DNA of 64,000 nt, taken from contig CM057234.1 in the NCBI GenBank assembly GCA_029891385.1, positions 25,592,350 to 25,656,349 of the forward strand. The letters run 5' to 3'. Position numbers and translations under genes: made by a program. Shown piece by piece: positions 48,820 through 63,239 of this stretch. The notes under the pieces are model-generated. The model did not search any database and was not told the origin of the DNA. It saw only the letters and a list, made by a program, of their open reading frames with translations. The stretch is from Erythroxylum novogranatense. Its lineage: Eukaryota > Streptophyta > Magnoliopsida > Malpighiales > Erythroxylaceae. Position 1 is the stretch's first letter; the number at the start of each line of letters is the position of its first letter.

Positions 48820-49408
48820 TGTATTGTGTGACGATTGCGCAGTGACATGTCTGATTTATGTTATGGTGGAAAATGTGTAAATTTTTCTTATAGTGTTTCG
48901 AATGTGTTATCGTGTGATTATGTAATATATTGTGCGTATATGCATGAGTTGGGTGAACCATCGATAATGGTTTCTCATTGAGTTCGCAAACTCACCCAAC
49001 ATTGCAAATATTTTTCAGGACACCGCTAGTAGATTCCTAGCTCCCGTGATAGACTCTTTCTGCCGTGTGAGTGCGTGGACAAGAGAAGCGATGGCTCACA
49101 GGTTGGTCAGCTAGGACGATTTTTGGGGATGACTTAGTATAGACTTTTGTATCAGTTTCCTTTTTGGGATATTGTAATTGAGACTGTAGGGGACTGATAG
49201 ACTTGTCTATATTTCCGTTAGTATTGTGAAATGAAAGATGATTGTGTTTTTTTTAAATTTAGTGATTTGCTTAATCCAGTTTAATTGTATTGATGCCATG
49301 CGAGTATTTAGTGATCGTTTTCGATTGTAGCACTTCCTTGCTGTGGGATATGCGTCAGAACGACCCACGGGTGTCCTAGTGCGTACCCTACAGTGAGGGG
49401 GCGCTACA

Positions 49409-52400
49409 TCATGCTTAGTCGCATCTATATAAAAACAATTATCATCTTTCCTAAGGATGTGTCTTATGACATCAAATATCTTAAAGACTACTTCTCATCC
49501 TCTACCCTTAGGATAAAATTTCCATCATGCACATTTATTATAACTTTAGTAATAGATAGAAACGGTCGTCCTAAGACCAAGAAAACCTTTATATCATTTA
49601 TCATATCCATTGTCATAAAATCAATAAGGAAGATGAATTTCTTAACTCCAACCAAATTGGAATTTTTTTTTGTGTTTTGAATTGCTTTTTTCTGCTCCTG
49701 GATTGCATTTGAATGGTGTTTTGGTTGTGTTATGTAATATGGAATTTTGTGTTGGAATTTTTGTGTGAGTTGAGATTTGAGAAATTTGAGTTTGAATTTT
49801 GAAAGTTAGAAATATTTGATAATGGTTAAATCCAATTATAATGTAAGTAATTTCTTAATCTAATACAATGAAATGCAAAAATTTTCTCTATATGATAATA
49901 TTAATGTGATAAAATTTGTAAAGAACAACTAAACATATTTAACCAAATTAGTTCATGAGTTTGCAATTAGAGGTGAAAAATAATTTGTTTATTGTAAATA
50001 TTGAATCGATTCACAACCCACTTTTTCCACAATGCTAAGATTTGTAGAACATGCACTAGAAGTTAGTCAATATCCTAATGTAATATAATTAGACTATAAT
50101 GCACAAACTTCATTCAATTTACATTGCAAGTGAAATCTTACTTATATCAATATACATCAAAATCACACCTTAAGGTCAATGTCTTAATGTTTCTTTTAAT
50201 TTGTTTGACTATTTTGGTATGTTTTATGTCCAATGAACATGTTTATTTTTAACATATCATATAATAGTTGTTATTTGTATGATGATTAAATGATATTTTC
50301 ATATTAATTGTGGTTATTATTTATTTGTGAAATATTTGAAAATTAATGTTAATAAAATTAAATAAATTTTGTTATTTTAAAATTTTATTATTATGATATT
50401 TAGGAAATGGTTTATGTAAATTTATAAAGTATACAGACAATATACTAATGAATTATTTTACAAAAGTTACAAAACTCAAGGATTATTTCATAAATTTAAA
50501 AATTACTCAAAGCGGTGCAAGTATTGGTCGGTATCAAGACAATACCATACTAAAAGCCAATTTGGTATTGGATTGGTACGATATTCATAATATTGCTTTA
50601 AATAGCCTTTCACGAATATATTGTATTTCAACTTTAGGGTTGCATTTTAGATACGAAAGAAAGAAAAAATACCTTCCAAATAATTGTCTATCTATAATTG
50701 AATATCTTGATGTTTGCATAAATGAACTTTTTTGCTTTACTTTTGTCATTAAATAGCTTTTCCTCTTGTAAGTATTTTTAGATTTAATTTGTCCAGTTTG
50801 TTTAATCTTCTTCTATGATAACTATCTAGTTGACTTGTATTGTTATTGATTTTATTTACTCTTTATAAAAATCTCTTCAAGGACAAAACTATTATTAAAT
50901 CTTATTTTATAGTTGATCGACCTTATGGTTTTGTTCCCTTAGTATCGCCTCAATATTTCCTATATCTTCTCTTTTATTTGCCTAAATTTTTATTATACTT
51001 TGTTTATTAGTTTGATTTGATAACTATAAGCATTATTATTGGATGTTTTGAATGTCTATCATTCTATACATTATATAATTATTTCATTTTTTCAAGTATG
51101 TCCTAACACTACTACATTTTTTTGTATTTTTCTCTTTCTCCGCTATCCACATACATTATCCATATCAGGTGTTTATTACTGAGTGTAAGGTTATTGTGAA
51201 CTTCATCGTGTTCTTCCAAAGGTGTCAATATTTGAAGTATAAAATTGATATAATATATGAATGTAAGGAACTTCTAAAGATATACCTAATGTTAGAATTC
51301 CCTAACTCAATCGAGCAATTTACAATTATTTTTAATACTTCTAGTTTTTGTGGTGCTTACCTTAGTGGAAGATATATGGACATATTAATGGTGTATGCTT
51401 AAAAGTAGGGCTTTGACTTTTTTATAATGATTAGTAATATGATTCCTGCTTTTTTCCAACTTTAAATAGTTGAATTTTGGGTTCAACTTACATATTATTA
51501 AAGCTTTGTCTGTCATCTTCTTCCCTAATTAAAACAACGCTGACAGTTACATCCACAACATTGAGATCCTAATTTACAAGATTGATAGTAGCAATGGACA
51601 CTTGAGTTAAACCTTTAGTTATTCCAAAGCTTATTAACATTCTAGGTTACACTTGAACTCCTTATGCATTAATTTTTTTTAAATAAAGGTAAGTATCAAC
51701 TGAGAAATTTTTAAAAGGAACCTTAATAAGCATTTTAACATGCTTATTAATTTTATACTTCTTTTAGGTTTTTAGACACTTCCATAAGGAAGATTCCCTT
51801 AATTTTTTACAAATTTACCTTTATCTATTTAGGGGTGACCACGAATCTAAGAAATTTGTTTCCTCCCTCACTTTATTTTTAAAGGTTTAATTTCATGTCT
51901 TATTTTTGCAAGGTTGTAAAACATTCTGCCATATTGACAATATTGCTTCTTCTAACCTTTATCTTCATAGTCATGTTGGTGATGTATGCTTTTATGTTTT
52001 CTACTTTGTTATTTATGAAATATTAAATTGACAAACCATTGATAGGTTACCTGTTACCTCTATATTTTTTAAACTAAAAGGCATGAACTTTTAATAATGT
52101 AAACCCTTATGCATGGTAACAAATGTCTTTTCTTCATTTGTCTCATTCATGTTGATCTAATTATACTTTAAGTAAGCATTATGAAATTTAAGATCAGGCA
52201 ACCTAAAGTTACATCTACTAGTTAATCTATTTTTGGCAAAGGCTAGCTATCTTTTAGGTATACCTTTCTTATATCTATGAAGTTTATGTATATTCTCTAC
52301 TTTTTGTTTGCTTTATTAACCATGACCATATTAGCGAGTCACTTAAGGTAATTGTCTTCTCTGATAAAGCTTGTATCTAAAAGTTTACACTTCTTATATG

Positions 52401-53344
52401 GTTTGTTGTCATTTTATTACAAAGTTTCTTTTCTTTTTTTTATTGGCCTCAAGAGGGGGTTGAAGTTTAACTTATGAGAAAATATTTTTTTTATGCAACC
52501 CTAACATATGTATTGGACTCTATGCAAAATGTCCAAGTCTTGGAGCAATAATTTCTTAAATTCTTCTTTGATAGTTTTTCCATACTTGCCTTAATTTGTA
52601 TAGTCTTAAAATCTCTAGATCTTCATATTATAACATGTTCGATTTCTTCTTCTAACTCACCTTTATTTCTTTTGTTAGATCTTTAATGTCTATTTCTTTG
52701 ACATTTATTATGCATGTTATGTTATTTTCTTTTGAGGTTATGAAATAATATTATTTTTCTATCCTTTGGTCTCCATACATCTCATTTGTTCTATTTAGAA
52801 TTGAAAATTTCATTATTAATTAGTAAAGTGATAAGATTACTTATGACACATATAGAGAATGCTTGTTGATTATGGAAATATATATTGTAAGTCTCAATAT
52901 ATTTTTTTATGCAACCCTAACATATTTATTGGACTCTATGCAAAATGTCCAAGTCTTGGAGCAATAATTTCTTAAATTCTTCTTTGATAGTTTTTCCATA
53001 CTTGCCTTAATTTCTATAGTCTTAAAATCTCTAGATCTTCATATTATAACATGTTCGGTTTCTTCTTCTAACTCACCTTTATTTCTTTTATTAGATCTTT
53101 GATGTCTAATTCTTTGACATTTATTATGCATGTTATGTTATTTTCTTTTAAGGTAATGAAATAAGATTACTTGTGACACATATATAGAATGCTTGTTGAT
53201 TATGGAAATATATATTGTAAGTCTCCTTAATACGTATAATTTTATCACTTTTTATAGAAGAATTGGCCCTATACTTAATGTTATAGACAAAGATATCATT
53301 TTTTAATGTATATTTGGTCATCCTCAAAGCCAAGCATAAGTAAG
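49409..53344. other. AT-rich stretch with no recognised gene
   Basis: The first 270 bases continue the retroelement remnant seen before 46226. After that the sequence is AT-rich and full of stops. Small frames at 50448-50756 and 51169-51402 match nothing I know. It is probably decayed transposon sequence. Confidence 0.45.
52479..53226. repeat. Tandem duplication of about 420 bases with a deletion in copy 2
   Basis: The block from TTTTTTATGCAACCCTAACA at about 52485 recurs at about 52906. The block with GACACATATAGAGAATGC near 52841 recurs near 53176. Copy 2 lacks roughly 85 bases between the two blocks. Divergence between copies is low. Confidence 0.8.
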
Positions 53345-55309
<1,965 letters not shown>

Positions 55310-55322
55310 AAATCTCCCACTT
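55310..55322 (-). promoter_or_regulatory. Polypurine tract of the copia element
   Basis: The minus strand reads AAGTGGGAGATTT directly before the 3' LTR, which is the normal position and type for plant copia plus-strand priming. Confidence 0.75.
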
Positions 55323-55331
55323 GATCTAAAG

Positions 55332-58300
55332 CTAATCGCCTTGATATCTAATATTATAGGCGAGTACATGAGAATCAAAGTTCTTATGTGACAATGGCTT
55401 TGTCAACGGATCAGCAATATTCTGCTCTGTGAGAATTCTCTCTATCTCGCACATCACCTCGACCAATGATCTCCCGATCGGTGATATCATGAGTACGTGT
55501 TTGGATCGTTGATGAGACCTTGGTTCCTTCGCTGCAAGAATAGCCCCATTCTTGTCACAATACAATCAGATGGGCCCATCATCGCTAGGAACCACACCAA
55601 GTTCAAGAATGAACTTCTTGATCCAAACCGCTTCCTTTCTTTGCGTCAAGCGGCAATGTACTCTATCTCGGTCATTGAATCGGCAATGTCTCTTGTTTGA
55701 ACTCTTCCAACCGACCGCCTACCGCTCAAAGTGTGAATACATAACCGATTGGAATTTAGAATCATCCTTATCGAATGAAAACGGCATCTCAGATACCCGC
55801 TCACTTTGAGATCTTCATCTCCATATATCAAGAAAACATCCTTAGTCCTTCGCAAGTACTTGAGGATATTCTTGATGACCACCTAGTGACCCTCACCAGA
55901 TCCGATCGGTATCTCGCTCGTAACACTTAGAGCATATGATACATCGGGTCTCGTACATAGCATAGCGTACATGATAGATCCTACTGCAGATGTATACGGG
56001 ATCATATTCATGCGCATCCTCTCATCTTGTGTCTTAGGACACATAGATTTCGAGAGTGTTATCCCATGAGTCACGGAAAGGTAACCTCTCTTGGATTGCT
56101 CCATGCTAAACCTCTTTAGCATCTTGTCTATGTACGTTGATTTTGAAAGACCAGGCAATCTTTTTGATCTATCTCTATAGATCTTTATCCCAAGGATATA
56201 AGTTGCTTCACCAAGGTCTTTCATGACAAATTGTTTGGACAACCAAATCTTGACAGCTTGTAGCATAGAGACATCGTTTCCTAGTAATAATATGTCATAT
56301 ACATATAGCACAAGGAATACGATTGCAGTCCTACTAACCTTCTTATACACACAGTGTTCATCCAGATTTTGTGAGAAACCAAACTCTTTGATTACCTTAT
56401 CAAAACGGATATTCCAACTCCTGGATGCTTGTTTCAATCTATAGATGGATTTCTGAAGCTTACATACCTTTTCGCCATCATAGGAGATGAAGCCCTCAGG
56501 TTGTGTCATATACACATCCTCAGTTAGATTTTCATTTAGGAAAGCTGTCTTCATATCCATTTGCCATATCTCATAATCATAATGAGTGGCAATGGCTAGG
56601 AGTATTCTAATGGATTTAAGCATTACTACTGGGCTGAAGGTCTCGTCGTAGTCAACTCTTTGTCTTTGACGAAAACCTTTAGCCACAAGTCTTGCTTTAT
56701 AGGTAATCACATTACCATCCATGTCGGTTTTCTTTTTTAAAACCCATTTACACCCTATGGGTTTTATTCCTTCGGGTGTCTCAACCAAAGTCCATACTTG
56801 GTTTTCATACATGGAATCCATTTCAGCCTTCATGGCATGAAGTCATTTCTCAGACTCTGAACTCTTCATAACCTCTTCATAGGTAGTAGGCTCATTATCT
56901 TCTATGAGCAATACGTCATTCTGTTCACTCACGAGAAATCCATATCTCTCAGGAATAGAGCGTATCCTACGTGACCTACGAACTTCGTGTGTTGTAGAAG
57001 GTTGAACTGTTACTTCATCTGTATGAGTCACAGTTTCAGGTTCAGGCAGTTGATCTGCGTCTGTTCGAGCATCTTGAACTTCTTCAAGCTCAATTTTGCT
57101 CCCACCGCCTTCTTGTAAAAGAAACTTTTTCTAAAGACAGATGCTTTGAAACAAACACCTTTTGTTCCTCAAAAGGTAGAATTGATATCTCATTGTTTCT
57201 TTAGGATATCCTACAAATGTACACTTGTCGACTTTGCATCAAGTTTATCTGACTGTATCCGCTTCACATAAGCAGGACAACCCCAAACTTTCAAATGAGT
57301 AAGATAGGATTTTTTGTTAGTCCACATCTCATATAGAGTAACATCAACTGTTTTTTATGGAACTCTGTTTAGCAAGTAAACAGTTGTCTCGAGCGCATAC
57401 CCCCAAAAGGATTTTGGTAACTTTGCAAAGCCCATCATCGATTGTACCATGTCTAACAAGGTTCGATTTCTCCTTTCTGTCACACCATTATGTTGTGGTG
57501 TGTAAGGAGGACTCCATTGAGATAAAATCTCATTATCTCTGAGATAATTTAGAAACTGTTGGTCTAAGTATTTCCCACCACGATCAGATCGTAATGTCTT
57601 GATACTTTTCCCAAGTTAGTTTTCTACTTCATTTCTGAATTGTTTGAACTTTTCAAATGCTTCAGATTTGTATCTCATCAAATACAGGTACCCATATCGA
57701 GAATAATCATCGATAAAGGTAATGAAGTAAAGACAACCACTTCTAGCATGGATGGACATCGGACCACATACATCTAAATATATTAGGTCTAATACTCCAT
57801 TCGCTCGTTCACCCTTTTCCTTAAAGGGTAACTTAGTCATCTTGCCTAATAAACAAGATTTACATGTGTCATATTATTCATAATCAAATGACCCTAAACT
57901 TTCACTCTTATGGAGCTTAGCTATGCGTCTCTCATTTATATGGCCAAGGCGACAATGCCATAAGTAAGTTGATTTTAAATTATCTCGTTTATGTCTTTTC
58001 GTGTCATTGACATTCATAATTTGATGTGACATATCTAATATGTAAATTCTATTGCATAATGTACCAGTACCATAAAGCATTCAATTCAAACTAATAGAAC
58101 AACTATTGTTACTAAAGTCAAATGGAAACCAGCTCTATTTAAACAAGAAACAGACAATATGTTCTTTGTTAAAACAGGTACAAAATAACATTCATCCAAT
58201 TGAATTACAAGCCCAGTGGGGAGTGACAAAAAGTAAGTGCCTATGGCTAATGCAGCAACTCTTGCTCCATTTCCCACACGCAGGTCTAGTTCTCCCTTCA

Positions 58301-59255
58301 TGAGCTGTCTAATGTTCCTGAGGCCCTGCATATCATTGCATATGTGTGAGCCACAATCGGTATCTAATACTCATATGTTATGGTCAGAAACAGTATTAAC
58401 CTCAATGATAAACATACCTGAAGAAGCTGAGGCATCTGATGCCTTCTTCTGCTTCAATTCTTCCAGATGGACTTTACAGTTTCGCTTCCAGTGGCCAGTC
58501 TTGCCACAATGGAAGCAAGTTCCTTTTGGTGTAGTTTCTTTGGTTTTCTTTTTGGCTGTACTTCCTTTTGATTTCTTAGACCTTTTCTTCTTCAGTTTCT
58601 TTTTCTTTGAACCAGAAGAAGTAGAGGCCATCATAAGCACTTGCTTGCTATCCTTCTTGATAGCTTGCTCTACTGTCTTGAGCAGATTGATCAACTCAGG
58701 GATTGTCGTGGATATTTGGTTCATCCGATAGTTTAACACAAACTGTGAATAACTATCAGACAATCCAACTAGAATTAAGTCAATACTTAATTCATAATCC
58801 ACAACAAAACCTAAGACGGCCAACCTCTCAATATACCCATTCATCTTCAGTACATACTGCACTGCAGATGAACCTGGAGTCATCTTAGTAGTGAAGAGTA
58901 ACCTCGAGGTCTCGAACCTTTCAGACCGAGCTTGCTCATCAAAAAGCTCTCTAAGATGATACATTATGGTATGAGCATCCATAGACTCATGATGCTTCTG
59001 CAGCTCTGGTGACATCGAGGCAAACATAATACAGGTAGCCATGTCACTGTCTTTGAGATGCTTTCGATATACTTTCTGATCCTCATCAGAAGCATCAGCA
59101 GCAGGTGGATCAGAAAGTGGAACATCTAGGACATATCCTAGTTCCTTGGATCTGAGAACAATTCTCAGATTTCTCAGCCAATCAAGAAAATTTGGTCCAG
59201 TTAATTTGTTTGAGTCCATTAGTGAGCGCAAATTCACACTGGAAGTCATCTTCAA
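55332..59255 (-). pseudogene. Copia gag-pol polyprotein, disrupted
   Basis: Gag starts at ATG 59255 or two codons later (MTSSVNLRSLM). It has the GPNFLDWLRNLRIVL core and zinc knuckle CFHCGKTGHWKRNC near 58500. A TGA at about 58370 stops it directly before the protease active-site region (LDTDCGSHIC). A GAG-pre-integrase segment (YLWHCRLGHINERR) is at 57874-58080 and an integrase core (DLIYLDVCGPM, FITFIDDYSRYGYLYLM) at 57616-57840. A stop separates these two, and further stops follow between 57100 and 57600. Reverse transcriptase (55883-56833) is one long frame with KTAFLNENLTEDVYM, but the catalytic box reads YVYDILL where YVDD is expected. RNase H remains in two frames (55646-55882 and 55332-55565). 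The element cannot encode its own enzymes. Lineage within copia was not determined. Confidence 0.92.
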
Positions 59256-59413
59256 TCAACCTAAAGAGAAAGAGAGAAAGAATGTTAGAATAGAATTACA
59301 TGCATGATCATAAGGACTTGCATGACATGCATATGGCTCCCATTAGTTTCAAAGAATCCATAACCCTCAATACGAATCCAAGAAACATTATGACAAAGTG
59401 TCCTAGTGGGTCG

Positions 59414-59595
59414 ATATCCGACATTCCTAAAAATGACCTTGGGTTTACCCAACAAACCACCTTAGGTCAATCGGTAGGTATCAGTCATACCAATTGCATC
59501 ATAGATATCCGACATTACTAAAATGACCTTGAGTTTATCCAACAAGCCACCTTAGATCAATCGCGTGTATCGCATACCACTTGCTTCATAGATGC
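59414..59595. repeat. 91-base tandem duplication in the copia leader
   Basis: Units start ATATCCGACATT at 59414 and 59505 and share TAAAAATGACCTTG, CCACCTTAG and CATCATAG-like words. Similar phrases recur in decayed form to about 59830. Confidence 0.7.
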
Positions 59596-60018
59596 AACTA
59601 TCGACTAGTGCTATCAACTCGTGATGTATGCACACACATTGGGTTATCAACTCTTGATGCGCTGCATATCCGATGTACACTACCCAATTTCGCCTCTGTC
59701 ACGCTGACCTCGAGTTTACTCAACAAATCAACGCTTAGTGAAAACCCACCCATTAATCAAAATCTTATTTTCATGGTTCAACATATCCAGATAGAGTGAG
59801 CTTGGGTTTACCCAACAACCCAACTCTATAAGAACTCTGGTTCTTCCCATATTAATGGAAGGCGTTAGTTTTTATATTATTTGAGGGTTATCAAGCTCTG
59901 GTCTCATCATCTTCTTCTCAGGATTATAGTCACCATGACTATATGGAATGATTTAGGGCATTTCATCAATCACATTGAGTCTATACCTAAATCATCCATC
60001 ATCCTACCTAAGCATGTT

Positions 60019-60194
60019 GTAAGTCGACTTATGCATGTGTAAGTCGACTTATCTGAAAATGCTAGTCGACTTATGCATGTATAAGTCGACTTATGCTACT
60101 GTGCACAAACAAGTCGACTTGTACCATTGTGCAAGTCGACTTATGCGTCTACAGTGCACGGACAAGTCGACTTGTACATGTGTAAGTCAACTTA
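60019..60194. repeat. Cluster of AAGTCGACTT motifs in the copia leader
   Basis: Seven exact AGTCGACTT copies and one changed copy (AGTCAACTT) lie at spacings of about 20-28 bases, often with ATGCATG or TGTGCA between them. The rest of the leader (59830-61300) shows no other feature. Confidence 0.88.
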
Positions 60195-61304
60195 TCCATG
60201 TGGAATTGCTATCTAATCGGCTAATTTCTCAATCCGTGTAGTTTAAATTCACAATACCAAGTCTAATACACTTTACCTTGATGTACCAATGAAACACTTT
60301 CATTGTGTCAAGCTTACCATGTATAACCATACTATACATGAAAAACTTGAAATCGATGAATAGACTATTATTCACTTAGATTTCCAAATAATTTTAGAAT
60401 ATCAAATTATCACCCTAAGTATCTCTAGGTAGTCTACACTTTATCAAGACTACTTCGGCACTGGTCACAAAATTTGTGACGGCCAAAACAATCAAGATAA
60501 GGGAATATACTAACGAGACGCTAATGAGACACATTTGACATCCGAAAATTATTTGGAAACCCAATTTCAAGAAAATCAGTTTGGCAAGCATACAACATCA
60601 ATGTAACATATTTTTCATCACATTAAAAATGATCCAAGGCATTGGAACTGAAAACTACACAATTAATCATTCCAAACAAAACAGCTCCAGCAACTTTCTC
60701 AAAACTGCCAAGCTCTTTGTTTTGCTTGAAAAACTCATTGAAACAATTTCAATAAATTCTGAGAAAATTACAAAGGTTACAACATGTTCACAACATGCTC
60801 CATGAATTTTTTCAAGATTTATTTCCATCAAAAACGCAACCAACCTCAGCAACAAAGCCAATGTAGAATCTGTGTTCCTCAACACAGTTATTCCCAGCAG
60901 CACACAATAAATTCTCAAATAAATAGTAAATCACCTCGAAAATATTTTTTCATCCTCATAGACATTCATAAACATCTTAGAGACATGTTGGTGAAAGAAA
61001 ATCGAAAAAAAATTTCTACAATTTATTCTCGAATTTACAAGCATGCATGTTCATTGAATGTGCACAAACACAGCAACCAGAACATTAGAGAATAAATTAG
61101 CAAAACCATATCAAATCACATTGATAAATTCCGAGCTTCCACAGACATATGCAACAACATCTTGTGAACATATCTGGGCAAGAAAATTTCAAAAAACAAT
61201 ATCTCTATACTGATTTCGAATTTGACATTTACAACATGCATCATCGTCACAAGCAATAGGCAACTTCGACCTAGTCATGATTTCTTCGTTATATACGACA
61301 CAAG

Positions 61305-61318
61305 TGGCTCTGATACCA
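61305..61318 (-). promoter_or_regulatory. Primer binding site of the copia element
   Basis: The minus strand reads TGGTATCAGAGCCA one base after the 5' LTR end. This is complementary to the 3' end of initiator tRNA-Met, the usual copia primer. Confidence 0.9.
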
Positions 61319-61319
61319 C

Positions 61320-61878
61320 TGTAGGAAAATCCCGGTGTGAGCATCACATGCCCACGGTGCGGAAAATAAAAATTTTTATTCCGGGACATTCCCGAAAGCC
61401 AGGATCCACGTGACTATATAACAAAGTCAAACCAAAACGACCAAAGGAGACTGTCTCTAACGGTATCCACGCAGAGATCGGAGAACCTAACCGGGACAAA
61501 CCCTTTGACTCGGGAATAGCTAGAACAAATTAAAGAGTGCTAGCTCTTACCTTTGTCCTTGGAGAGCTTGAGAAACGATGGAGAAGAACTTGGAGAAGGA
61601 GAAGAGCTTGAACGATGATGAAGAGAGGATGATGAGAAATCAAATTTCTCTTAGGTTTTGCAAAACCCTTTCTTCCTTTTTTCAAAACCCACGAAGATCA
61701 ATCCTTTTAGCCTTCATCTTATCATCTTATGCCACTTGTCTTTAACTTTTAAAGACCATTAAATGCTTAGATGATGTAGCTTCCACGTTAGGCACTTTAT
61801 ATATACATATATATAAAGTTAAGCTTCCTCTCCTCCTTTGCTTCCACGTAAACCACACACACACACACACACACACAC

Positions 61879-61914
<36 letters not shown>

Positions 61915-63234
61915 TCTTTAATTAATTAATCATATATATATATATATATTAATTCTTTAATTAATTAATCATATATATATATATGTATATAATCTTTGAA
62001 GTGGTCCACCACACTGGGCTTGGTCTCTACCGGGTTCCAAGATGGAAAACCACCGAAAACCTTTTTCAGCAATATCGATGTCGCGATCTCATCGGGACAT
62101 ATCTCGATCTTATCGGGATCCATTTAATCCGATTGCTCTCCATATATTGGAACTCTGTCTAAAATTATTTTACAAATTCTCCGAGTCACTCTTATGCGTG
62201 TGACCCATCAGGTTCCCGGTTATGTTGGCCACTTATATCAACACTTAATCCAAGCAAGTCATGAGCGGTATCTAGCAACACATCATGACCTCCAATTGAC
62301 CGGAAAGTAATTGGTTTGACGAATGAACCTATATTCATCATGAACCATATCACGAACCTTTCCATAGACAATTATAGTACAATTCGTCCTTTCACCATGC
62401 TATACCCCACTTGGTTATGAGTATGGGCAAAGTGTCAACTTACTAGATCGACTACGCCAAATCTTGTCCAGTGATTTCAGTTCTTGTCCCGAACTCATTA
62501 CTTAATATGTCAATGAAGACACTCTTCATGACATATGTACTCGATAAGAGATTTCAAGTAATGACCCCGATAAGAAGTTATGGGTATCATCTTCGTTATT
62601 ACGTAGTGGTGAATCCTCTATTGGCTACTCAATTACCTTCAATACCTCAAACTGCACTCCAAGCACCACCCACGAGCGACCTCTGTAAGGCAACAAGGAA
62701 TGGAGTCAGCACGTAATCAAGATTCAAGATATCCTCGAGTACCTCAAGTCTAAGGATACTTGCACCATTGCTATGATGAGATTATCACTGACATTAGAAT
62801 AGGACATCCATGTGATGATCTCATAGCAGGTCATCCAATGTACTTACTACCTCTAATAAGCATCCACATCTCAACCCTAAATATCTCATATTTATAGTTT
62901 TTGAGATCCACTGCTTGATCAAATCAAGGAACTTGAGATGTGCTAGTCTTTCCGGACACTGATGTCCAGCCTCAAGAATCCTATGACTAGGATAATTTAG
63001 ATATCGACATAATTGCACATGATAGGAATCTCAATAGTATGATCACATCATAATTTCCTTCATGCTATGTCATATATCATGGACTTCATTAATTTGCTTA
63101 TAGATCAATATCAGTTTATAAATAATGAACATCAAATTAATGAAATATGTCTTTATTTATTTATTCATAAAGTCTGTACACAACTTTGTACAAAACGCGC
63201 TAAAGACGATTGCCTTTAGGGCACTACTCTAACA
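61320..63234 (-). repeat. 5' LTR of the copia element
   Basis: Length is 1915 bases. It has CA and AT microsatellites near 61854-61910. It starts (minus strand) with TGTTAGAGTAGTGCCCTAAA. Confidence 0.93.
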
Positions 63235-63239
63235 GTAAG

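Larger units (their letters stand above)
46226..49408. mobile_element. Solo LTR of a Ty3-type element, 3.18 kb
   Basis: The element starts TGTAGCATCCCG and ends GGGGGCGCTACA, so TGTAGC and GCTACA form perfect inverted ends with the canonical TG...CA. It is flanked by identical 5-base copies TCATG at 46221-46225 and 49409-49413. There are no coding frames, primer site or second LTR, which points to LTR-LTR recombination. The length suggests a long-LTR lineage such as Tekay/Del. It contains a 449-base tandem duplication and a cluster of TCGCGA palindromes. Confidence 0.85.

Noticed and set aside
50448..50756. 102-codon plus frame
   Set aside because: The sequence is AT-rich with many stops nearby and no match to gag or any other family.
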